This document shows positions 8,725-16,714 of a stretch of DNA of 23,369 nucleotides, piece by piece. This DNA is from Muribaculaceae bacterium (GTDB lineage Bacteria; Bacteroidota; Bacteroidia; Bacteroidales; Muribaculaceae), in the NCBI GenBank assembly GCA_014867205.1, contig WGUO01000036.1, positions 1 through 23,369 on the forward strand, read 5' to 3'. The notes under the pieces are model-generated. The model saw nothing but the letters and a program-made list of their open reading frames with translations. It did not search any database and was not told where the DNA came from. The position numbers and the translations under genes are program-made. Each line of letters opens with the position of its first letter. The first letter of the stretch is position 1.

Positions 8725-8840
8725 TGTAGACGCCGCGGGCCGGTCTACAATAGGTCTACAGCCTGTAGACCTGCATGCGCCATTACGCGTGTGTCAGTTA
8801 TTTTCATTAATTTTGCGGGCGATTCAACTTAAAGTCTACA
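8725..8840. promoter_or_regulatory. Cluster of five GTCTACA/TGTAGAC heptamers, including a 21-bp palindrome
   Basis: TGTAGAC occurs at 8725-8731 and 8764-8770, and its reverse complement GTCTACA at 8743-8749, 8754-8760 and 8834-8840. The middle pair forms a perfect palindrome at 8752-8772: arms AGGTCTACAG and CTGTAGACCT around a single C. The first two also form an inverted pair with an 11-nt spacer. The last lies in the leader, 5 nt before the regulator's ATG. The arrangement suggests cooperative binding of a dimeric regulator. Confidence 0.65.
8808..8815 (+). promoter_or_regulatory. -7 box of the TPR-HTH regulator gene
   Basis: TAATTTTG matches TAnnTTTG. Predicted transcription start is near 8822, about 23 nt before the ATG at 8846. 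No -33 TTG lies at 19-21 nt. The palindrome at 8752-8772 is centred roughly 60 nt upstream of the start, a typical activator distance (inference). Confidence 0.55.
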
Positions 8841-8845
8841 AGAAC

Positions 8846-10531
8846 ATGAAGAAACTGACGGCACCGGCCGTGATCCTTATATTGACGGCAATGTCATGTG
8901 GAAGAGGCGGCAGCAACCTCGACCCCTATGGCTGGGAGCGGGTAGACCCGGTGTTCGATTCCCTCACTCTGGAGGCCGAGAGGCATTTCCTGCTCAACAG
9001 CCCGAGGGACTCGATGGCCCGGGTGGTGGCTGCTATGGAACGTCGAGCCGCCGCGCTGCCTGATAACAGTGTAGTAGATGCCCGCACGACATTCTTCAAG
9101 GGGCAATTGGTCTATACCTACGATGACTCGCAGGCTGGTGACTCGCTTAAGCGGAAGTCTTTGCTCATGACTGACTCTGCGCGTTATCCCTATGATGCCG
9201 CCCGCATCAGTTATTTCCTTGACAATGAATATCACGAGCCTTCTGTAGAATACTATTGTCAAATGCGCGACTGGCTTTCAGTGTTCAGGCGTAGCGGTGA
9301 CAAACTGTGGAGCGGTGCCCTCGCCATGGATATGGGCATGTTCCTGGGTGATCTGGGAGATACGCACACCGGTGAGGAATATCTCGACATGGCGGACTCC
9401 CTGTTGCTCGCGGGGGGATTCCATAACCAGTTGGCGGCCAACCGTATCAACCGTGCCAACCTGCTGCTTGCCCGTCGTGACTCTACGTCGGCCGACAGCC
9501 TGATGCGCGTCATTCTGGGTGACACCGTGAATCCTATTTCGCCGATGGCACGCCACATAGTGCTGGGCAACCTCTATTCACTCACAGGAGACACACTGGC
9601 GCTCCACAAGGCTTATTCCGACGTCTCGCACTTCACAAACTCCACAGAGTTCGTGTGCCTGTATGCGAGTTGCCTCGCGGACGAGAAGTTGCGCGCCGGA
9701 CAGCGCGACTCGGCTCTATATTATCGCCGTGTGGCCGCCACCAATCTAGACGAGACTGCGACTGCCGACGCAAAGCTTAGATTTTACAATGTCTCGCACC
9801 GGCTGTTCAAGGCTATGGGCATGCCCGACAGTGCTTATTATTACCTGAGCAATGAGAATGACCTGCGCCGTCGTATTGCTGACGAGGTGGAGAGGGCCGA
9901 GATCAACCACGTCACACTTTATTCCAAGATTGAGAAAATGCGGATGCAGGCCGACTTGGAGAAGAGAAGGGTCGAGATTGTCGCGCTGTGCATCATCTTC
10001 TGCGTCATGGTGGGCGCCACCCTGGTGGCGTGGCTTTTCTACCGCCGTACACAGCGTCAGAAACTTGCGCGGATGGAGGCTACCATTGCCCGTGAGCGCT
10101 CCGAGCGCAAGGCCCTGGCTATGGAGACTGTGCTCCAGGAGAAGGAGAACATGATTCATGACGTGGAGCGCGAGATGTCGGAACTGACCGAGAGCGGCGA
10201 ACTAAGCGGCAGCGTGGCCCGGAAACTCGGCACATCGATGAAACTGCACCTGAGCCAGCAGGAACAGCGTGACTCGTTTCTGGAGACAGCCGGCAACCTT
10301 TCGGCAGACTTCTCCCGGCGTCTGCGCGAGCAGTATCCGACTCTGACGGAGGCTGACATGAGGCTGGCGTCTTATATCGCCATAGGCATGGACAGCAAGC
10401 ACATTGCCCGGGTTATGTCGATACGTCCCGAGTCGGTCAAGCAGGCCCGATGGCGTCTGCGCGGCAAGCTCGGACTCGCCATCGGCGAGTCTCTCGACGA
10501 CCTGCTTCGCGGCTTCGCCACAAGACAGTGA
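8846..10531 (+). CDS. Membrane-tethered TPR protein with a cytoplasmic LuxR-type HTH
   Basis: 561 residues from the ATG at 8846, chosen because it gives a clean export signal (MKKLTAPAVILILTAMSC, possible lipidated Cys18) and follows the promoter. An open frame extends back to 8708 but runs through the promoter. Residues about 25-360 are helical TPR-like repeats (for example HIVLGNLYSLTGDTLALHKAY), probably periplasmic. Residues 376-400 form one hydrophobic segment followed by Arg residues. A charged coiled coil covers about 400-490. Residues 500-545 (LTEADMRLASYIAIGMDSKHIARVMSI) form a helix-turn-helix of the LuxR/GerE type. There is no receiver or kinase domain, so this resembles the one-component tethered regulators common in Bacteroidetes, in which periplasmic sensing would control DNA binding. 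The neighbouring palindromes and the divergent LRR gene are candidate targets. Ligand unknown. Confidence 0.88.
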   Translation: MKKLTAPAVILILTAMSCGRGGSNLDPYGWERVDPVFDSLTLEAERHFLLNSPRDSMARVVAAMERRAAALPDNSVVDARTTFFKGQLVYTYDDSQAGDSLKRKSLLMTDSARYPYDAARISYFLDNEYHEPSVEYYCQMRDWLSVFRRSGDKLWSGALAMDMGMFLGDLGDTHTGEEYLDMADSLLLAGGFHNQLAANRINRANLLLARRDSTSADSLMRVILGDTVNPISPMARHIVLGNLYSLTGDTLALHKAYSDVSHFTNSTEFVCLYASCLADEKLRAGQRDSALYYRRVAATNLDETATADAKLRFYNVSHRLFKAMGMPDSAYYYLSNENDLRRRIADEVERAEINHVTLYSKIEKMRMQADLEKRRVEIVALCIIFCVMVGATLVAWLFYRRTQRQKLARMEATIARERSERKALAMETVLQEKENMIHDVEREMSELTESGELSGSVARKLGTSMKLHLSQQEQRDSFLETAGNLSADFSRRLREQYPTLTEADMRLASYIAIGMDSKHIARVMSIRPESVKQARWRLRGKLGLAIGESLDDLLRGFATRQ

Positions 10532-10536
10532 GAACA

Positions 10537-10565
10537 GGAAAGGCCGCAATCCATGCGGCCCTTCC
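10537..10565 (+). terminator. Terminator of the TPR-HTH gene
   Basis: GGAAAGGCCGCA (10537-10548) pairs with TGCGGCCCTTCC (10554-10565): a 12-bp stem with one A/C mismatch and a 5-nt loop. It begins 5 nt after the stop codon and lacks a T run. Confidence 0.75.
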
Positions 10566-10761
10566 ACGATTCCACTATAAACTATATCTAACTAAACTTT
10601 CCTCATTCAGACATTCTCACGAATCCCTGAATGATCTATCCATATTGCTTTGTACTTGTAAAACGTTATGAAACTGATAGGGTTGTCTCATTTTAACATA
10701 ATTGCCCGCATTTAAAGTTTCTTTGCTTTTCATGACCGTTTTTCCCTCTGTTTTAACATAT
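10566..10761. other. AT-rich gap with short repeats and no clear gene
   Basis: No supported gene. Seen here: an 8-bp inverted repeat TCATTCAG/CTGAATGA (10603-10610 and 10627-10634), and a 10-bp direct repeat TTTTAACATA at 10691-10700 and 10751-10760, exactly 60 nt apart. The sequence GGGTTGTCTCA just before the first direct repeat resembles some insertion-sequence ends. A 38-codon minus-strand reading frame (10617-10733) has no recognised family and no promoter. The stretch could be a decayed mobile-element scar. Confidence 0.4.
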
Positions 10762-10804
10762 GCACCACGGAATCCGACATGTCGGGAGTCGGTTTCCGTG
10801 GTGC
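10762..10804 (-). terminator. Terminator of the lipoate ligase gene
   Basis: An 11-bp perfect stem pairs GCACCACGGAA (10762-10772) with TTCCGTGGTGC (10794-10804). Inside is CCGACATGTCGG, a 12-bp palindrome, plus a second GTCGG that could pair instead, so two folds are possible. On the minus strand it lies 36 nt after the lplA stop. Confidence 0.75.
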
Positions 10805-10840
10805 GATTATAAAAGAATGTGCAGGGCCGGAATTGCTATG

Positions 10841-11875
10841 TCACAGTTCCCGGGTGATAAGGTATGCGAGGGCAGTGTGGCTAAGTCCGGGAATCACGTC
10901 GCTGACGTTGAGGTTGCGGAGCAGCCCCTCGACTGCATCCGGAGTGCATGTTATGCCGTTCAGTCGCTCGCAGATCTCTGTCTCGACGTCAGCCCTCATG
11001 AAGAAGTCTCCCGAGATGCGGAAGGCGGATATGGTGTTGGTCTCCGGCGTTATGTCATAGTCCACGCAGAACTCTCCGAGTCCGTCGATTCGCGTGGAGC
11101 GGCAGACGTGACTGTTGTCCGAACTCTTCTGTGTCCCCGGGTTCTTCGCCGTATCGCAGATGCGCATAAACGAGGGCTCATAATAACCGCGCTCTATCGC
11201 CTCTATCGCCAGGCAGTCCTCGGCAGTCACCACATAAGGCTCGCCGTCGGTGAGTCCGGCAATCATGTATTGCTCAAACTCTGATGGTGATAGGGGAATG
11301 TTCTCGTTTTTGAGGCAAGTCACGCGGTTGGGTGCGGACTTTACGCCCTTTGACTCCATCTTGGCCTTAGAGGGTGTCAGCGCGCAAGCCAGATGTGTAG
11401 GGTCGAAATCATAGAGCATGGTGCCATGGGCTATGCATCGGCCGGGGAGGTGATAGAAGGCGTTCCCCGCCACCTTCTTGCCGCCGATCATGATGTCGTT
11501 GCGCCCTGTGGCCTCGGCATCAAGCCCGAGGCCGCGCAGGGCATCGGCGATCAATGACGTGTAGCGTGCGAATACCTCGGTCACGTTGTCGCCGGCCGTG
11601 ATCAGCGAGAACATGAAGTTCTGCCTGTCGGCGAAGACCGCGCCGCCTCCGCTGCGGCGTCTCACCACGTCGATTCCGTTGCGCCGGCAATAGTCGAGGT
11701 CAACCTCCTTATCGACCTCCTGGTTGCGCCCGCATATCACTGTCGGGTCCACCTGCCATGAAAAAAAATATTCACCTGCCGGAAGCAGACGGGCTGCCCA
11801 TTCCTCAGTGGCGAGGAAAAAGGGCAGCCGCCGGTTACGGGTGTCTATAGTGTCGGGGAAAAGAATATGTCTCAT
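10841..11875 (-). CDS. lplA: Lipoate-protein ligase A
   Basis: 344 residues, near the usual length for LplA. The enzyme activates lipoate with ATP and attaches it to a lysine on the E2 or GcvH subunits of pyruvate dehydrogenase-type complexes and the glycine cleavage system, in the cytoplasm. The lipoate-binding motif RRRSGGGAVFAD lies near residue 90. The catalytic-lysine motif GRNDIMIGGKKVAGNA places Lys133/134 where E. coli LplA has Lys133. The C-terminal part (about 250-344) fits the accessory domain of bacterial LplA. The gene stands alone, with a consensus promoter directly upstream and a hairpin terminator downstream. It follows the phosphate transporter on the same strand with 85 nt between them, so minor read-through is possible. 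Confidence 0.94.
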   Translation of the reverse strand: MRHILFPDTIDTRNRRLPFFLATEEWAARLLPAGEYFFSWQVDPTVICGRNQEVDKEVDLDYCRRNGIDVVRRRSGGGAVFADRQNFMFSLITAGDNVTEVFARYTSLIADALRGLGLDAEATGRNDIMIGGKKVAGNAFYHLPGRCIAHGTMLYDFDPTHLACALTPSKAKMESKGVKSAPNRVTCLKNENIPLSPSEFEQYMIAGLTDGEPYVVTAEDCLAIEAIERGYYEPSFMRICDTAKNPGTQKSSDNSHVCRSTRIDGLGEFCVDYDITPETNTISAFRISGDFFMRADVETEICERLNGITCTPDAVEGLLRNLNVSDVIPGLSHTALAYLITREL

Positions 11876-11898
11876 GCCGTATTAAGTTTGGTTTACCG

Positions 11899-11929
11899 CA
11901 AAGTTAGCAAAAGTAGGCCGTATTGGCAA
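11899..11929 (-). promoter_or_regulatory. Promoter of lplA
   Basis: On the minus strand, TTG (11929-11927) is followed after 20 nt by TAACTTTG (11906-11899), a full consensus match. Predicted start is near 11892, about 17 nt before the ATG. It lies between the stop codon of the phosphate transporter and lplA, so lplA has its own promoter. Confidence 0.75.
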
Positions 11930-11960
11930 GAGGCATATCCACAATCTCATTCGCGCCGCA

Positions 11961-14237
11961 TCAGGCGAGTGCGGGCAGGGCGGGGCGGCTACGGTATTCA
12001 GGGTCGCACAGTTTGGCGAATGCCCGGACATACTTTCTGATAGATGATACCATTTCCTGGGTCTCCTGCAGCATGTTGATATAGACATACAGAACGGTGA
12101 GAGCCGAGGTATCGCTGTCTTGCAGTCGCTCGTGGGCGCGGTGATAGGTGTCGGATATTATATCCTTGGTGTCGTCGCATCGGCGTCGCAGGGCGGTTGC
12201 GCTTTCGGCATCTCCGCCGTTCATCATGGCCAGAGTGTCGGTGAAAAGAGAGGAGACTCGCGAGCGAATCTGCTCGTAGTCATCGAGGTGCCGGCGCGGA
12301 AGCGGCAGGAAGTTGTTCTCCACATGTTCCTTGCACACCTCGTCGATTCGCCTCAGGTTGTAGAGTATGCCCATGCAGCAGTTGTTGCTCACATAGAACC
12401 AGGTGCTCTTCTCGATGGCCATCTCTCGCGTCAGGAGGCGCAGGCCGAGGGTTTCCTTGCGGCGTGCGTTCTTAAGGACAGTCTTCTGCCGGGAAAGGCT
12501 TGACTCCGCCTTGCGCAGAATGCCGGCACTCTCGCTTATGAACGCGCCCGTTATGTCAGTGTATTGTTCGGAGGCATAGGTCAGGAACTTACGCTGCTGT
12601 TCTGTGATGTAGAGATGAAGCATGGGCCAGAGTCTTGACTTGTCGTCAGTCTCGAGGATGGCATGGAAGAGAGCGTCACCGTTGTCGTCAGCCTGTTTGC
12701 CGGCAAACCGGCGGTTGCTGCGCACGATGATGACTATCGTGGCGGCGGCGAGCACAAACATAACCCAGGCGCCTCCGAAGTGCATTGCGGTTACGATCAG
12801 ACCGGCGCCTATGAATGCTGCTCCGGCAGTCAGGAACCAACCCCCTATCACCGAGAAGACGCCCGTGATGCGGAATACGGCGCTCTCGCGGCCCCAGGCC
12901 CGGTCGGCAAGTGAGGTGCCCATCGCCACCATAAATGTAACGAACGTCGTTGACAGAGGGAGTTTGAGCGATGTGCCCATGGCGATGAGCGCGCCGGCGA
13001 GCACCAGATTGACAGAGCCTCTAATCAGGTCGAAAGAGGCTCCATCCTCCATGATTGTCTGGTCAACGTCAAACCGCTTGCGGAACCAGCGGCGCACCCG
13101 TGCGGGAGTCTTGTCGTAGACCCAGGAGAAGAAGGAGAGGGTCCAGCGCACTATGCGTCGCGCTATGCGCGATGAGCCGAACATCTCGTCGCCCCCCTGC
13201 TGGCTGCCGAGCCCGATTTCGGTCTTGGCGACGTTGCGGGCCTTCTTTGATGTGGCCAGAGACACAACCATCACGGCCCCTGATCCGATTAGAAAATATA
13301 TCGGGGTATTTGCCGGACTGTTGAGCGAGCCCATGAGGAACGAGCCGGCATCTCCGGCGCCGTTTGCCACATAGTCCTGATAAGAGGCCAGTCCGCTCAG
13401 AGGAACACCTATGAAGTTCACGAGGTCATTGCCGGCGAAGGCCATCGCCAGCGAGAAGGTCCCCATCATGACTATGACTTTCAGCACATTGACCCTGCAG
13501 GCGTGAAGCAACTGCATAAGAAGTGTGAAGAATATAAGGCAACCGGACAGTATCAGGGCCGTGTTGCTGTTTATCCATGCCTTGACCTCAGGAGTCATGA
13601 ACGTGAGGTCTTTCGCACCCTTTATGAGCAGAAAGTACACTATTGCTGTCGCGCATATGCCGCCGAAGATTCCTATCTTCCATTTCAGGTGGCTCTTGTA
13701 GTTGAACGTGAAGATCATGCGTGAGAGAAACTGAACCAGCGTGCCGAAAAAGAATGCTATGGCCACCGACAGGAAGATGCCGAGAATCACCGATAAGGCC
13801 TTCTCGGTGTTTATCAAGTCATTGAAGCCCAGGTCAGTGCCTCCGGCCATCTTGATGAGCGCCACCACGAAAGTCGCCCCGAGCAACTCGAACACCATTG
13901 ATACGGTTGTGGAGGTCGGCATTCCCAGCGAGTTGAACACGTCAAGCAGGATTATGTCAGTCACCATGACCGCCATAAAGATGCAGATCAGGTCGTAGAA
14001 TGAGAAATTCTCGGGCCGGAATATGCCGTGCCTCGCTATGTCCATCATGCCGTTGCTCATCGCGGCACCGATGAAGACGCCTATTGACGCCACCAGCAAT
14101 ATTCGTTTGAAAGAAGCTGCCTTCGAGCCGATCGCAGAGTTCAGGAAATTGACCGCGTCGTTGCTCACTCCGACCGACAGGTCGAATACGGCGAGAAGAA
14201 ACAGGAAGATTATTACACAGAGAAATAATGTCTCCAT
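11961..14237 (-). CDS. Pit-family inorganic phosphate transporter with PhoU-like C-terminal domain
   Basis: 758 residues, longer than the ~500-residue E. coli Pit because of an added cytoplasmic tail. The PiT family imports phosphate with a cation across the inner membrane. Both signature repeats are present: GVSNDAVNF at residues 23-31 and GNDLVN at 269-274, in inverted halves made of many hydrophobic segments. A soluble loop of about residues 340-400 contains a basic stretch (RRIVRWTLSFFSWVYDKTP). More hydrophobic segments follow to about 540, including LPLSTTFVTFMVAMGTSLADRAWG. From about 555 to 745 the sequence is helical and charged and resembles PhoU-like domains, which sense or gate phosphate transport. 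A near-consensus promoter precedes it. It shares a theme with ppk and ppx further along but is not in their operon. Confidence 0.92.
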   Translation of the reverse strand: METLFLCVIIFLFLLAVFDLSVGVSNDAVNFLNSAIGSKAASFKRILLVASIGVFIGAAMSNGMMDIARHGIFRPENFSFYDLICIFMAVMVTDIILLDVFNSLGMPTSTTVSMVFELLGATFVVALIKMAGGTDLGFNDLINTEKALSVILGIFLSVAIAFFFGTLVQFLSRMIFTFNYKSHLKWKIGIFGGICATAIVYFLLIKGAKDLTFMTPEVKAWINSNTALILSGCLIFFTLLMQLLHACRVNVLKVIVMMGTFSLAMAFAGNDLVNFIGVPLSGLASYQDYVANGAGDAGSFLMGSLNSPANTPIYFLIGSGAVMVVSLATSKKARNVAKTEIGLGSQQGGDEMFGSSRIARRIVRWTLSFFSWVYDKTPARVRRWFRKRFDVDQTIMEDGASFDLIRGSVNLVLAGALIAMGTSLKLPLSTTFVTFMVAMGTSLADRAWGRESAVFRITGVFSVIGGWFLTAGAAFIGAGLIVTAMHFGGAWVMFVLAAATIVIIVRSNRRFAGKQADDNGDALFHAILETDDKSRLWPMLHLYITEQQRKFLTYASEQYTDITGAFISESAGILRKAESSLSRQKTVLKNARRKETLGLRLLTREMAIEKSTWFYVSNNCCMGILYNLRRIDEVCKEHVENNFLPLPRRHLDDYEQIRSRVSSLFTDTLAMMNGGDAESATALRRRCDDTKDIISDTYHRAHERLQDSDTSALTVLYVYINMLQETQEMVSSIRKYVRAFAKLCDPEYRSRPALPALA

Positions 14238-14265
14238 ACGGATATAGTAGATTTGGTTTGTGCCG

Positions 14266-14273
14266 CAAATTAA
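14266..14273 (-). promoter_or_regulatory. Weak -7 box of the phosphate transporter gene
   Basis: TTAATTTG on the minus strand matches TAnnTTTG at 7 of 8 positions, or 5 of the 6 fixed ones. The predicted leader is about 20 nt. No -33 box has correct spacing; A/T-rich TTTGAAATATT repeats lie further upstream. Confidence 0.4.
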
Positions 14274-14328
14274 GCGCGATAATATTTCAAAAATATTTCA
14301 AAACGCTTAAACTATTGTAAAATTGGAA

Positions 14329-14357
14329 CGGAGCGCGACAGTAGCCGTCACGCTCCG
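14329..14357. repeat. Hairpin in the divergent pit-tex intergenic region
   Basis: CGGAGCGCGAC (14329-14339) pairs with GTCACGCTCCG (14347-14357): 11 positions with one mismatch and a 7-nt loop. Both neighbours are transcribed away from it, so it is not the terminator of either. It could be a regulatory site, a small RNA end or a scar. The rest of the 317-nt gap holds the two promoters and AT-rich sequence; I see no gene. Confidence 0.5.
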
Positions 14358-14418
14358 CCACTGGTGGAATGTCTCAATTTTAAAACATGGGGTTTCGCGT
14401 AAATGTTCGTGCGCTTTA

Positions 14419-14450
14419 TTGTCCATATTCATATTTTTTTATTATATTTG
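14419..14450 (+). promoter_or_regulatory. Promoter of tex
   Basis: TTG at 14419-14421 is followed after 21 nt by TATATTTG at 14443-14450, a full consensus match. The predicted start near 14457 gives a leader of about 98 nt, long for this window; no recognisable riboswitch is seen in it. Confidence 0.7.
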
Positions 14451-14554
14451 CGCAGTAAAACAACAGGAACAACTCTTTAGAAAAATCCGCTTACACGTCC
14501 CCGTCATGATTTCAATCGAGAAAGCGGAGCGGGGCAATAGAAACTGCAAGATTA

Positions 14555-16702
14555 ATGCAAGATATTTACCATGAGGTCGCTGCCCGGCTTGATCTGCCAC
14601 CCCGGGGTGTCGAGGCGACTGTGAAATTGCTTGACGAGGGCGCCACAGTGCCATTTATAAGCCGATACCGCAAGGAGCGGACCGGATCGCTCGACGAAGT
14701 GGCAGTCCGCGCTATCGAATCTACGCTCAAGACTGTACGTGAACTGAACACGCGCCGCGAGTTCGTCCGGAATGCCATTACGGCAGCAGGGGGCATGAAC
14801 CCGTTGCTTGAGACTCGTCTTGATGACGCGGCGACCATGACCGAGATTGAGGACATATATGCGCCGTTCAAGCCAAAAAAGCGTACGCGCGGCACCATGG
14901 CCCGCGACAAGGGTCTGGAGCCCCTTGCCAAGATGATAATGTCGGGTAAGGTCAGCGACTGCTACGAGACTGCCGGACGGTTTGTAGGCAAGAATGGAGT
15001 CAGGGATTGTGACGAGGCCTTGGGCGGCGCGAGTGACATAATAGCCGAATGGGCGTCGGAGTCGACGCGTCTGCGCAACATGACGCGTAACGCCTATCGT
15101 CGTACCGGACGCATCGTGTGCTCTCCGGCCAAGGACAAGGAGGCCGAGCTCTTCTCCTCTCCGTTCGCCCAGTATGCCGACTTCACGCAGAGCGTGCGCC
15201 GTATGCCGTCGCATCAGTATCTTGCGCTGAGACGTGCGGAGAAAGAGGGGCTGATCAAGACAAGGTATGAGATAGAGAGCGAGCGAGCCTCGCTCGAGGA
15301 GGTATTGGCCGACTCGTTTGTGCCCCGTGCCGCCAGCGGACAGAGCGCGCTGCTGATCGCCGGTGCCGTGGCTGACGCCACCAAACGCCTTATACGTCCG
15401 TCGATCGAGACGGAGGTGTCTGCCTCCCTCAAGGAGAACTCCGACCGGGTGGCCATCGACATATTTGCAGACAACCTGCGCCAGCTGCTGCTGGCGTCTC
15501 CGCTTAAGGGGAGACGCGTTCTGGCCATTGACCCGGGTTTCCGCACGGGCTGCAAGGTTGTCGCGCTTGACGAGCAGGGGACCCTGCTCGATGAGGATGT
15601 GATCTATCCGACCGTTCCGCGCAATGACACCGAGGGGGCTCGCGCCACTCTGGAGCGGCTTATAGGCCGATACCGTCTCGACGCCGTGGCTCTGGGCAAC
15701 GGCACTGCCTCGCGCGAGACCGAGCGGTTTCTGCGCGACAGCGGACTTATGGACCCGAGGGCCATATTCGTCGTAAGTGAGGATGGGGCGTCGGTATATT
15801 CGGCCTCCGAGCTGGCCCGCCGTGAGTTTCCCGACAAGGATGTGACCGTGCGCGGCGCAGTGTCGATCGGACGCCGCCTTATCGACCCTCTTGCCGAACT
15901 CGTCAAGATTGACCCTAAGTCGATCGGAGTGGGGCAGTACCAGCATGACGTCGACCAGGCCGAACTGCGTAATGCGCTTGACTACACGGTGATGAGTTGT
16001 GTGAATGCAGTGGGCGTAGATGTAAATACGGCCTCGGCGAACCTGTTGCAGTATGTGTCGGGCATCGGACCCTCGCTTGCCGCCAATATTGTGGCCTACC
16101 GCACGGCCAATGGCCCATTCATCTCGCGCCATGAGTTATTGAAAGTGCCGCGTCTCGGCTCGAAGGCTTTCGAGCAGGCGGCCGGTTTTCTGCGGATTAC
16201 TGATGGCAAGGAGCCTCTTGACAACACCGGAATCCACCCTGAGAGTTACGGGCTCGTGGCCGCAATGGCCGAGTCGATAGGTGTGCCCGTTACAGATATG
16301 ATTGGCAACGCCCAGTTGCTCGACAGTATAGATATCCGCTCACTGGCTGAAAGGGGAGTGGGCGGTTTTGAGACCATGTGCGACATCGTGGCCGAACTCC
16401 GCAAGCCTGGACGCGACCCGCGCACCGACGACGGACTTGACGCCTTCGTGCCGGGTGTGGATTCGTTCGAGCAGTTGTGCCCGGGCATGGTGTTGCCCGG
16501 TCTTGTGGCCAACATCACGGCCTTCGGGGCATTTATCGATCTTGGAATCAAGGAGTCTGGACTTCTGCATATATCAAAGATATCGCACCGTCGAATCAAC
16601 TCGGTCTCTGACGTGCTGCACCTCGGACAGAAAATCGAGGTCGAGGTCATAGACATCGACCCTATGCGCCGACGAATAGGGCTGGCGCTGGTCGGGCGTT
16701 AA
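14555..16702 (+). CDS. tex: Tex-like RNA-binding protein with S1 domain
   Basis: 715 residues, typical for Tex/YhgF. Tex proteins bind nucleic acid and influence transcription; their exact role in Bacteroidetes is unsettled. The N-terminus (VEATVKLLDEGATVPFISRY, then RKERTGSLDEV) matches the Tex HTH region and fixes the start. A YqgF/RNase H-like domain starts near residue 322 (VLAIDPGFRTGCKVVALDE). Helix-hairpin-helix motifs lie at about 497-560 (YVSGIGPSLAANIVAYR, then HELLKVPRLGSKAFEQAAGF). The C-terminal S1 domain begins near 644 (GMVLPGLVANITAFGAFIDL) and ends with the conserved pattern IDPMRRRIGLAL. The gene is monocistronic and converges on ppx with only 12 nt between stop codons. A long antisense open frame across its first three quarters is a composition shadow. 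Confidence 0.96.
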   Translation: MQDIYHEVAARLDLPPRGVEATVKLLDEGATVPFISRYRKERTGSLDEVAVRAIESTLKTVRELNTRREFVRNAITAAGGMNPLLETRLDDAATMTEIEDIYAPFKPKKRTRGTMARDKGLEPLAKMIMSGKVSDCYETAGRFVGKNGVRDCDEALGGASDIIAEWASESTRLRNMTRNAYRRTGRIVCSPAKDKEAELFSSPFAQYADFTQSVRRMPSHQYLALRRAEKEGLIKTRYEIESERASLEEVLADSFVPRAASGQSALLIAGAVADATKRLIRPSIETEVSASLKENSDRVAIDIFADNLRQLLLASPLKGRRVLAIDPGFRTGCKVVALDEQGTLLDEDVIYPTVPRNDTEGARATLERLIGRYRLDAVALGNGTASRETERFLRDSGLMDPRAIFVVSEDGASVYSASELARREFPDKDVTVRGAVSIGRRLIDPLAELVKIDPKSIGVGQYQHDVDQAELRNALDYTVMSCVNAVGVDVNTASANLLQYVSGIGPSLAANIVAYRTANGPFISRHELLKVPRLGSKAFEQAAGFLRITDGKEPLDNTGIHPESYGLVAAMAESIGVPVTDMIGNAQLLDSIDIRSLAERGVGGFETMCDIVAELRKPGRDPRTDDGLDAFVPGVDSFEQLCPGMVLPGLVANITAFGAFIDLGIKESGLLHISKISHRRINSVSDVLHLGQKIEVEVIDIDPMRRRIGLALVGR

Positions 16703-16714
16703 AAGCCGGTGTGG

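Noticed and set aside
8708..8845. N-terminal extension of the TPR-HTH protein
   Set aside because: The extra 46 codons run through the palindrome cluster and the -7 box at 8808-8815 and would destroy the export signal at the N-terminus.
10617..10733. 38-codon minus-strand reading frame
   Set aside because: No family, no TAnnTTTG promoter and no sign of conservation; kept only as a note in the gap description.
10760..11284. 174-codon plus-strand open frame
   Set aside because: Runs through the lplA terminator and antisense to the lplA C-terminus; no recognisable motif.
14552..16132. 526-codon open frame on the minus strand
   Set aside because: Lies wholly antisense to tex, whose domains are all clear. 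The translation is rich in His, Arg and Gly without any family motif, and no promoter or leader is visible; it is a GC-rich shadow.
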